Origin: Streptomyces hawaiiensis
GTDB lineage: Bacteria; Actinomycetota; Actinomycetes; Streptomycetales; Streptomycetaceae
Assembly (NCBI RefSeq): GCF_004803895.1
Contig: NZ_CP021978.1
Coordinates: 8,308,001 to 8,372,000 of the forward strand
Direction: 5' to 3'
Length of the DNA: 64,000 nucleotides
The notes under the pieces are model-generated. The model did no database searches. It was not told the DNA's origin and was given only the letters and a program-made list of their open reading frames with translations. A program made the position numbers and the translations under genes. Of this stretch, positions 57,706 to 64,000 are shown piece after piece (within the stretch, counting starts at the first letter, position 1; each line of letters opens with the position of its first letter).

Positions 57706-58857
57706 ATGACGGCCGCCCCTGAGTCCACTCCGCCCCTCCCCGCCCCGGCCCGGGCCCAGCGCACGGCCTGGCACCGCGTCCGTACCTCCATGACGCGGCG
57801 GGAGTGGACCAGGGTCGGGGGGATGGCGGCCTTCATCCTGGCCCTGCACGTGATCGGCTGGTTCACCCTCGTCGCGATCGTCGCCCCCGAGCACCACGCC
57901 ATCGGCGCGCAGACCTTCGGCGTCGGCATCGGGGTCACCGCGTACACGCTGGGCATGCGGCACGCCTTCGACGCCGACCACATCGCCGCCATCGACAACA
58001 CCACCCGCAAGCTCATGGGGGAGGGACAGCGGCCGCTGTCGGTCGGCTTCTGGTTCTCCCTCGGCCACTCCAGCGTCGTCTTCGTCCTGGCCTTCCTGCT
58101 CACTCTCGGCGTGAAGACCCTGGCCGGGCCGGTCCGCGACGACGGCTCCGCGCTGCACGACGTCACCGGCCTGATCGGCACGACCGTCTCCGGGGCGTTC
58201 CTCTATCTCATCGCGGGCCTCAACCTCGTCATCCTGGCCGGCATCTGGAAGGTGTTCCGCGCCATGCGCGCGGGCCGCTACGACGAGGCCGCCCTGGAGG
58301 AACAGCTGAACAACCGCGGCTTCATGAACCGCCTGCTGGGCCGTGTCATGAAGTCGGTGTCCAAGCCCTGGCACATGTACCCGCTGGGCCTGCTGTTCGG
58401 CCTCGGCTTCGACACCGCCACCGAGATCGCCCTGCTCGTCCTGGCGGGTTCCGGCGCCGCCTCCGGACTGCCCTGGTACGCGATCCTGTGCCTGCCCGTC
58501 CTGTTCGCCGCGGGGATGTGCCTCCTGGACACCATCGACGGCTCGTTCATGAACTTCGCGTACGGCTGGGCCTTCTCCAAGCCCGTCCGCAAGGTCTACT
58601 ACAACCTCACCATCACCGGCCTGTCCGTCGCCGTGGCCCTCCTCATCGGCACCGTCGAACTCCTCGGCCTTCTCGCCGAGCAGCTGGACCTGCACGGCCC
58701 CTTCTGGGACTGGATCTCCGGCCTCGACCTCAACATCCTCGGCTACGTGGTCGTCGCCCTGTTCTTCGCCACCTGGGTGGTGGCGCTGGTGGTGTGGAGG
58801 GTCGGTCGCATCGAGGAGAAGTGGTCGGGGGACCTGGCCGGGCCGCGCAGCTCCTAG
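57706..58857 (+). CDS. HoxN/NicT-family nickel/cobalt permease
   Basis: The 383-residue membrane protein has the family signature RHAFDADHIAAIDN (His86, Asp91, His92) in helix II, FSLGHSSVVF and GLGFDTATEIALL, which identify secondary nickel/cobalt permeases. It should bring Ni2+ (or Co2+) into the cell for urease, hydrogenase or superoxide dismutase. ATG 57706 lacks a strong SD. Nur-type control is suggested by the box at 57624-57640. Confidence 0.92.
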   Translation: MTAAPESTPPLPAPARAQRTAWHRVRTSMTRREWTRVGGMAAFILALHVIGWFTLVAIVAPEHHAIGAQTFGVGIGVTAYTLGMRHAFDADHIAAIDNTTRKLMGEGQRPLSVGFWFSLGHSSVVFVLAFLLTLGVKTLAGPVRDDGSALHDVTGLIGTTVSGAFLYLIAGLNLVILAGIWKVFRAMRAGRYDEAALEEQLNNRGFMNRLLGRVMKSVSKPWHMYPLGLLFGLGFDTATEIALLVLAGSGAASGLPWYAILCLPVLFAAGMCLLDTIDGSFMNFAYGWAFSKPVRKVYYNLTITGLSVAVALLIGTVELLGLLAEQLDLHGPFWDWISGLDLNILGYVVVALFFATWVVALVVWRVGRIEEKWSGDLAGPRSS

Positions 58858-58864
58858 CGGGCGC

Positions 58865-59836
58865 TCACGTCCCCGGCCGCAGCTCCTTGCGCCACTTGAC
58901 GATCTGCCTCTCCGCATCGCCCGTGTACGACCACGGGGTCTGGGTCGCGCGGGGGCCCAGCATGCCCAGCAGAACGCCCGCGATGTCCGTGGCGCCGGCG
59001 GAGCAGGCCGCGTGGGCCAGGTAGTTGAAGTCGCGGAGTTCGGCGGGCGCGATCGTGCTCTCCGTCCGGCTCATGACCCAGCGCTGCCAGGTCCGCCGCA
59101 GGTCGCTCGCCGCGCCGTCGTGGTTCCAGTGCTGCGAGAGCCCCACGGCGGAGTGCCTGCCCCGGGCCGCGTCCAGGGCGAAGCGGTACTCCTCGACCCG
59201 GGCGTACTGCACCAGCACCGGCAGCGGACAGCCGGGCGGTGCCACCCCGGCCGCGTCCCGGGCGAAGTCGTACATCAGGCCGTGCGTGCCGTGCCAGCGC
59301 GCCGAGTAGTAGTGCAGGACCTGCAGGTGCCCCTCGACGCTGTACGGGTCGCGCCCGTGCAACTCGTCCCACCAGCGCCCCAGTTCCTGCCGGCGCACCC
59401 CCGACGGGTACAGGCGCGCCACCGAGATCAGCGACACCCACGGCGTCGGATCCTCCGGATACGCCTCCGCCGCCGTCAGGCAGGCCAGCACCGCGGCGTC
59501 CACGCGGTGCTGGTCGATCGGCACGCCCCGCCCCGCCGCTATGGCCACGTTGAAGGTGCGGGCCGTCTCCGTCGCCGCCCGCAGCACCAGCGCGTCGGCG
59601 CTGTGGGCGTCCGCGGAGAGCCAGGTCTCCACCGTCGAACTGCCCGCGCACACCTGCGCGAGCTGCCGGATCCGGTGCCCTCGGGCCGCCCAGTCGCGGC
59701 CGGTGGCGCCCAGCAGGTCCCGCAGCCCCTGCCAGCGGCCGATCACGACGTCCTGGCGGGCGGAGGTGAGGTCGCTGTCCCCGCAGTCGGGGTCGAAGTC
59801 GGGAGTGAAACCACGTCTGAGACTGCCTCGCGCCAT
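58865..59836 (-). CDS. Uncharacterised 323-residue helical protein
   Basis: The soluble protein starts MARGSLRRGFTPDFDPDCG and is largely helical, with repeat-like segments such as ACLTAAEAYPEDPTPWVSLISV and VEGHLQVLHYYSARW reminiscent of TPR-like repeats. No signal peptide or membrane helix. It converges on the nickel permease gene and is 10 bp downstream of the amino-acid permease gene, with which it likely shares a transcript. Function unknown. Confidence 0.72.
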   Translation of the reverse strand: MARGSLRRGFTPDFDPDCGDSDLTSARQDVVIGRWQGLRDLLGATGRDWAARGHRIRQLAQVCAGSSTVETWLSADAHSADALVLRAATETARTFNVAIAAGRGVPIDQHRVDAAVLACLTAAEAYPEDPTPWVSLISVARLYPSGVRRQELGRWWDELHGRDPYSVEGHLQVLHYYSARWHGTHGLMYDFARDAAGVAPPGCPLPVLVQYARVEEYRFALDAARGRHSAVGLSQHWNHDGAASDLRRTWQRWVMSRTESTIAPAELRDFNYLAHAACSAGATDIAGVLLGMLGPRATQTPWSYTGDAERQIVKWRKELRPGT

Positions 59837-59846
59837 CGGGTTCTCC

Positions 59847-61316
59847 TCAGAAGTCGGTGGAGAGACCCTCGTGGACGCGGGCGTGCGCGTCCTGTTCGTC
59901 GGGGACGTAGTCCGTCTCGACCGCGCGCGAGGCGTCCAGCTTCGCGGGCCGGTAGTAGTCGCTGCCCTGCCTCCAGTACCAGAGCATCGGGACCAGTCCG
60001 ATCGCGAGACCGCCGATGCCGATCGTGATCGCGGCGCTGCTCAGCTCGCCCAGCGACTCCACGAACACCCAGAACATGAACAGGGCGCCGCACAACGGCC
60101 ACAGGCCGCCGAAGAGGAAGTTGGACGGGGACTTCAGCAGCATCTTCCGGTACGCGACGACCACCGCGAGCCCCGCCAGACCGTAGTAGACCGCGATCTG
60201 CAGCCCGATCGCCGAGATGGCGTCGGAGAGGATCTCGCCCACCGAGCCCAGGGCGTTGGAGGCGATGAACATCACCAGCGCCACCGCCCCCACCACCACG
60301 ATCGCCACCCAGGGCGTGTTCCACCGGCGGTGCACCCGGCCCAGCGCCGACGGCATCGTACGGTCCCGGCCCATCGCGAACAGCGAGCGCGTGACCTGGA
60401 TCAGCGTCGTCTCCAGCGTGGCGATCGTCGACAGCATCACGGCCACGATCAACAGCTTGCCGCCCCAGCCCGGCCAGATCTCCTCGCCGAGCACCGCCAG
60501 CACGTTCGCGTCGTTCTCCTCGATCTGCTTCGCGGACAGGATCACGTTCACCGCGATCGTGAAGACCATGAACAGCAGGAAGACGATGCCCACCCCGATC
60601 AGGCCCGCGAGGCCCGTCGTGCGGCGGCTGTTGCGGGTCTCCTCGCTGAGATTGCTGGTGACGTCCCAGCCCCAGTAGTAGAACGCGGCGATGAGCGCGC
60701 CCGACGCGAAACCGGCCATGCCGTCGAAGTGGGAGAAGCCCAGCCAGGACCAGTCGAAGGCGCGGGCGTTGCCCGTGTGGAAGAAGGCGAGCACCGCGAA
60801 CAGGGCCAGGATGGCCAGCTCGACGCCGGACATGATCAGCTGGGCCCGGACCGTGAGCCGGGCGCCGCCGAGCACCACGCACAGCATGATGAGGAACCAG
60901 GCCGCGCCGACCACGGTGGACAGCGCGGTGTTGTCCGCGAGTCCGTCGTCGAAGAGCGCCAGCGTCATCGATCCGGCGGGCAGCGAACCGGCCACCATGA
61001 AGATGGTCGCCGAGATCACCAGCGCCCAGCCGCTGATGAAGCCCAGGAAGGGGTGGAGCGTGCGCCCCACCCACGAGTAGCTGGCACCCGCGTTGACGTC
61101 GATCCGGCCGAGGTAGCTGAACGCCAGCGCGATGCCCAGCATGGGTATCGCGCAGTACAGCAGGGCGGCCGGGCTGGCCAGCCCCACCGTGCCGACCAGG
61201 ACGGCGGTGGTCGCGGCCAGCGAATACGCCGGTGCGCTGCCGGCGACCGCCATCACCACGGTGTCGAACGTGCTGAGGACATTGGCCTGCAGCCCTCTGC
61301 CCCTGCTGTAGCTCAT
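59847..61316 (-). CDS. APC-family amino acid permease
   Basis: The 489-residue protein has about twelve helices and the APC signature in helix I (DTVVMAVAGSAPAYSLAAT) and GASYSWVGRTLHPFLGF. It ends with a cytoplasmic tail. It imports an amino acid or amine by proton symport. Its mRNA would have a leader of about 180 nt from the promoter at 61502-61529. Confidence 0.9.
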   Translation of the reverse strand: MSYSRGRGLQANVLSTFDTVVMAVAGSAPAYSLAATTAVLVGTVGLASPAALLYCAIPMLGIALAFSYLGRIDVNAGASYSWVGRTLHPFLGFISGWALVISATIFMVAGSLPAGSMTLALFDDGLADNTALSTVVGAAWFLIMLCVVLGGARLTVRAQLIMSGVELAILALFAVLAFFHTGNARAFDWSWLGFSHFDGMAGFASGALIAAFYYWGWDVTSNLSEETRNSRRTTGLAGLIGVGIVFLLFMVFTIAVNVILSAKQIEENDANVLAVLGEEIWPGWGGKLLIVAVMLSTIATLETTLIQVTRSLFAMGRDRTMPSALGRVHRRWNTPWVAIVVVGAVALVMFIASNALGSVGEILSDAISAIGLQIAVYYGLAGLAVVVAYRKMLLKSPSNFLFGGLWPLCGALFMFWVFVESLGELSSAAITIGIGGLAIGLVPMLWYWRQGSDYYRPAKLDASRAVETDYVPDEQDAHARVHEGLSTDF

Positions 61317-61708
61317 GGATGCGCTGCTTTCACTTGTGCACGACCGGAGGCGGGCAGGCCGTCCCGGCGTCGGGGGGTGGGGGGTGGAGCTCGCCGCCGG
61401 ACGGAGGAGGGTGGCCTCGGGCCCGGGGGCGATGAGAAAAGGGGTGGCGGATACCCGTGCTGCCGCCGCGTCGGCAGCCGGTCACACCGTGTGTGCGAGT
61501 GATGATAGCCCCACTCGTTGAGCTTTCAAGCTTGACCGGTGAGTAATGTCCGGGGCCGCCCTGGGTTTTAACTCCTGTTGGTCCGCAGGACGTTCGGGCG
61601 GCCTCCCGGCCGGGGGCATCCGCCGAGGTTAGAGCCCGCGTAACGGGAAACGCGGAACGGACAGCAGAGACCAACCAGTCGACGCAGCGCGACAAGGAGG
61701 CAGGAGTG
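61317..61708. other. 392-bp intergenic region: divergent promoters and leader
   Basis: The spacer separates the amino-acid permease (minus) from the DUF5709 gene (plus). It holds the minus-strand promoter at 61502-61529, the perfect palindrome TCAAGCTTGA (61526-61535) overlapping its -35 box, and a G-rich patch at 61370-61400 within the permease leader. The part 61640-61705 carries the AAGGAGG of the plus gene. I see no ORF with a good ribosome site. Confidence 0.6.
61502..61529 (-). promoter_or_regulatory. Promoter of the amino-acid permease
   Basis: On the minus strand, TTGAAA (61529-61524) and TATCAT (61507-61502) are spaced by 16 nt, close to the consensus for vegetative sigma factor promoters. 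A TCAAGCTTGA palindrome overlaps the -35 box and may be an operator. Confidence 0.65.
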
Positions 61709-62215
61709 ATGGGCACGGAACCGATGCGCCCCGAACCGATGGCGGACGACGTGTACCAGCCCACCGGGACCAACGAGGAGCAGGAGGACGCCGCGCCGCT
61801 GGACCTGCAGGACGCCGTCGACGAACGGACCTACGACGACACCCTCGACGAGGGCTACTCCCCGCCGGAGAAGCCCCTCGGCGTCACCAAGCGCGGCACC
61901 ACCGCGGCCGAGCAGCACGAGGGCGAGACCCTCGACGAACGGCTGGCCCAGGAGGTCCCCGACGTGTCCGCCGAGCCCGCCGGTGACGGGGTGGGCGACA
62001 CCCCCGACAGCGACGGCGAACCGGTGGACCCCGAGGCGGGCACCGCTCGCGCCGGCCGCCTGGTCGCCCCGGACGAGGGCGCCCACGCCGACACGACGAA
62101 GGAGACCGTCGCGACCGACGTCGGCATCGACGGCGGAGCGGCCGGCGCGGAGGAGGCCGCCGTACACGTGGTGGAGGACGACAACGCCCTGCCCGAGGAC
62201 GACGGCAGGGTGTGA
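61709..62215 (+). CDS. DUF5709-type acidic protein
   Basis: The 168-residue very acidic protein starts at ATG 61709 (GTG 61706 alternative) after AAGGAGG. The segments VYQPTGTNEEQEDAAPLDLQ, DTLDEGYSPPEKPLGVTKRG and ETLDERLAQEVPDVSA match the actinobacterial DUF5709 family. The family is cytoplasmic and often induced by osmotic stress; its function is unknown. The remaining C-terminal part is low-complexity and acidic. Confidence 0.78.
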   Translation: MGTEPMRPEPMADDVYQPTGTNEEQEDAAPLDLQDAVDERTYDDTLDEGYSPPEKPLGVTKRGTTAAEQHEGETLDERLAQEVPDVSAEPAGDGVGDTPDSDGEPVDPEAGTARAGRLVAPDEGAHADTTKETVATDVGIDGGAAGAEEAAVHVVEDDNALPEDDGRV

Positions 62216-62307
62216 CCCACGGGCTGACCTACCGGAGGCCACCGGACCCGGACGCATCCGCGCCGGGCCGGTGGCCCCGGTACGCCGAGGGGGTTCGGCG
62301 GGTTCGG

Positions 62308-62514
62308 CTAAGGCAGCAGCTTCTCCAGGGCGGCGGGTCCCTCCGCCGCCAGCTTGCGCTTGGCCCACTCGAGGTTGTGCGGGGTGAGGTCCTTGCCCGA
62401 GGCGAGGACGAGGTCCTCCGGCGACACGTCGGTGCCGGTACGGGCGTGGAGCAGGCGGTCCGGGGTGGCCCGGTCCTCGGGCGGCCGGGATGCGGTGGGC
62501 TCTGACGTCGACAT
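62308..62514 (-). CDS. Small conserved-type protein (68 residues)
   Basis: The ATG at 62514 follows AGGAGCAG and opens a 68-residue protein. It starts MSTSEPTASRPPEDRATPDR and ends with two predicted helices (LTPHNLEWAKRKLAAEGPAALEKLL). Short proteins of this type are frequent in Streptomyces near stress genes, function unknown. An upstream in-frame ATG at 62607 would give 99 residues but overlaps the promoter region. Confidence 0.66.
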   Translation of the reverse strand: MSTSEPTASRPPEDRATPDRLLHARTGTDVSPEDLVLASGKDLTPHNLEWAKRKLAAEGPAALEKLLP

Positions 62515-62658
62515 GTTCTCTGCTCCTAGGGTCCGGATCGCTGGTGCGGCCCCGGTGCTGAAAAACGGGTCCGATATCACCATTCCCCGCGCGAGCGCGG
62601 CGTGCATCCGGAGCGCGCGGACCCGGCCATGTCCCGGCGACCGACGAGAGCTTTGCCC

Positions 62659-62976
62659 ATGCGCACACGTGTGACTGCCGCGGTCGGCCTGGCCTGTGCC
62701 GCCCTGCCGCCCTTCGCCGGTACGGCGAGCGCGAACGACGGCCCCGTCGGTATCGCCACCGACGGCCCCGGCTTCCTCTCCGGCAACGTCATCCAGATCC
62801 CGGTCGACATCAACGCCAACGTCTGCGGCAACTCGATCAACGTGATCGGTCTGCTCAACCCCGCGTTCGGCAACGAGTGCGAGATCAAGGACCGACGTAC
62901 CGGTCGCACGGCCCCGCCGCCGGCCGCTTGTGTCACGGCCCGTCCCCCGGACGCGGCGCGAGCACCAGCATCGTGA
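62659..62976 (+). CDS. Short chaplin with unusual C-terminal extension
   Basis: The 105-residue protein starts at ATG 62659, has a signal peptide ending in TASA near residue 26, and a chaplin domain with the conserved cysteine pair NVCGN...FGNEC in GFLSGNVIQIPVDINANVCG and INVIGLLNPAFG. Chaplins are secreted amyloid-forming proteins that coat aerial hyphae. Normally a short chaplin stops within a few residues of that motif; here the reading frame continues about 30 residues (KDRRTGRTAPPPAACV...) and overlaps the end of the convergent phosphatase gene by 44 bp. The stop may have been lost, or the tail may be a real feature. Confidence 0.8.
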   Translation: MRTRVTAAVGLACAALPPFAGTASANDGPVGIATDGPGFLSGNVIQIPVDINANVCGNSINVIGLLNPAFGNECEIKDRRTGRTAPPPAACVTARPPDAARAPAS

Positions 62977-64000
62977 CGTCGTCCTGTACGTCCGGGCAGT
63001 GCCGGACGAGGTCGGTCCAGACCCGCTCGGCCAGCGTGACCGGGTCCTCGGCGGCGAGGCCCGGCAGCCGTTCGGCCAAGGGGTAGAAGGCCCCGGCGGC
63101 GTCCCTGGCCTCGGTCACGCCGTCGGAGGCGAGGAAGAGCCGGTCTCCGGCCCTCAGCGGCACCGAGACGACCCGGGGAGGGGTGGCCTCGGCGAGGCCC
63201 AGACCGAGCGGCGTGCACGGTTCGACGTCCAGCTCGACGGCCCGGCCGTCACGCAGCAGCATCGGCCCGGCCTGCCCGCACGCCACGATCCGCACGGCCC
63301 GGGCGTCGGCGGAGAAGTCGAGCAGCACCGCCGTCGCGAACAGCTCGGCGTGCGGCTCGCCCGCCGAGTCCACCGCCAGCCTCCGGTCGAGCCGGGCCGC
63401 CACCGCCTCCGGGTCCGGCTGGTCCAGCGCCGCCTCCCGGAACGCCCCCAGCAACGACGCGACGGTGGCCACGGCCGACAGCCCGTGCCCCTGCACATCG
63501 CCCATGACGGCCCGTACGCCGTAGGGGCCCGCCCGTACGTCGAAGAAGTCACCGCCCACCAGCGTCCCGCTTTGCGCGGCCCGGTACAGGCCCGCACACC
63601 GCACCGGCCCGACCCGCTCCGGCAGCGGCGGCACCACGGCCCGCTGCGCGGCCTCGGCGACGGCCCGCTCGGTGACCAGCTGGGCGTCCCGACTGCTGCG
63701 GACGTACGACAGCAGCACGCTCAGCACCGAGACGAAGCACACGGTCAGGACATCGGTACTGCCGGGATCGTTCAGGTTGAAGACCGGGACGGTCAGCACG
63801 AGCACCGCCAGCGTTCCGAGCACCGCCGTCGCCACCGGGCCGTGCGCCAGCACGGCCAGCGGCGGGATGGCGCCCAGCAGGAAGCCGATGTCGAGCGGCT
63901 CCGGGCTGATCAGCTCCGCCGCGCACACCCCCGCCAGCAGGGCCGACGGCAGCACCCGGGCCCAGCCGGGCGGCGGTGCGCCGCGCAGCCAGCCCCGCCG
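62933..64000 (-). CDS. Membrane-linked PP2C/SpoIIE-type phosphatase (N-terminus beyond window edge)
   Basis: The visible 355 residues have membrane helices near the N-terminus (AIPPLAVLAHGPVATAVLG and LTVPVFNLNDPGSTDVLTVC). A SpoIIE phosphatase domain follows, with VGGDFFDVRAGPYGV, VMGDVQGHGLSAVATVAS and FLASDGVTEARDAAG. The reading frame remains open to the window edge in the same frame (RRGWLRGAPPPGWARV), so the true start is most likely outside; GTG 63955 is possible. It probably dephosphorylates an anti-sigma antagonist as part of a stress or development switch. Converges with the chaplin gene and overlaps it by 44 bp. Confidence 0.86.
   Translation of the reverse strand, partial: RRGWLRGAPPPGWARVLPSALLAGVCAAELISPEPLDIGFLLGAIPPLAVLAHGPVATAVLGTLAVLVLTVPVFNLNDPGSTDVLTVCFVSVLSVLLSYVRSSRDAQLVTERAVAEAAQRAVVPPLPERVGPVRCAGLYRAAQSGTLVGGDFFDVRAGPYGVRAVMGDVQGHGLSAVATVASLLGAFREAALDQPDPEAVAARLDRRLAVDSAGEPHAELFATAVLLDFSADARAVRIVACGQAGPMLLRDGRAVELDVEPCTPLGLGLAEATPPRVVSVPLRAGDRLFLASDGVTEARDAAGAFYPLAERLPGLAAEDPVTLAERVWTDLVRHCPDVQDDVTMLVLAPRPGDGP

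Noticed and set aside
1..64000. tRNA, rRNA, CRISPR arrays, complete insertion sequences, large biosynthetic clusters
   Set aside because: No cloverleaf-type motifs, regularly spaced repeats, transposase genes or modular synthases were found by reading both strands; small RNAs could be missed.

Overview
The window is high-GC actinobacterial DNA and almost certainly Streptomyces. The evidence is a chaplin domain, mycothiol-dependent formaldehyde detoxification genes, an ANTAR/SpoIIE-type phosphatase, a PrcB-type proteasome subunit, many GTG starts, and CUT1 sugar ABC importers without their own ATPase (Streptomyces importers of this kind share MsiK). I saw no rRNA, tRNA, CRISPR array, intact insertion sequence or antibiotic synthase cluster. 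This is ordinary chromosomal accessory and metabolic DNA, with about 62 supportable protein genes. Nearly all are complete; one is cut by each window edge and one is a remnant.

Layout. 1-7.2 kb: an XdhC-type gene, an Otr(A)-like ribosomal protection GTPase with a leader ORF and a possible SD-masking stem, and a secreted GH5 glycosidase converging on a secreted beta-propeller protein; a TetR regulator lies next to them and a near-identical dyad sits in front of both secreted genes. 7.2-12.4 kb: an orphan cytochrome aa3 subunit I, an ECF sigma factor overlapping a CU044_5270-type membrane protein, a truncated folD beside a perfect 23-bp inverted repeat, and small stress/secreted proteins. 12.4-18 kb: an ABC exporter, a mycothiol formaldehyde dehydrogenase/hydrolase pair, an SDR and an L,D-transpeptidase. 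18-23.8 kb: sugar ABC importer plus dehydrogenase, divergent from a ROK repressor. 23.8-38.8 kb: single genes, including a membrane-anchored S1 protease, a DUF3800-like protein, a MalY-type lyase, a TetR/OB-fold pair with matching operators, a large SpoIIE-type phosphatase, an RpiR regulator and several very small proteins.

38.8-64 kb: a GT39-like mannosyltransferase, a Tat-exported PAP2 phosphatase with a beta-strand-repeat tail, a second ROK-controlled sugar locus (BadF-type kinase, importer, an unassigned 610-residue catabolic-type protein), a beta-phosphoglucomutase/GH65 phosphorylase pair, a stand-alone proteasome beta subunit, a nickel/cobalt permease with a candidate Nur box, an amino-acid permease with a long leader, stress-type small proteins, a chaplin with an unusual C-terminal extension, and a second SpoIIE-type phosphatase cut by the window edge.

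The strongest leads are (1) the shared CTTACT-N4-AGT(A/C)AG dyad that appears to join the GH5 and beta-propeller genes to the TetR; (2) the leader ORF and SD-sequestering stem before the tetracycline-type resistance gene; (3) the orphan prcB with intact catalytic residues and no prcA or pupylation genes nearby; (4) the folD remnant abutting a 66-bp palindromic element.
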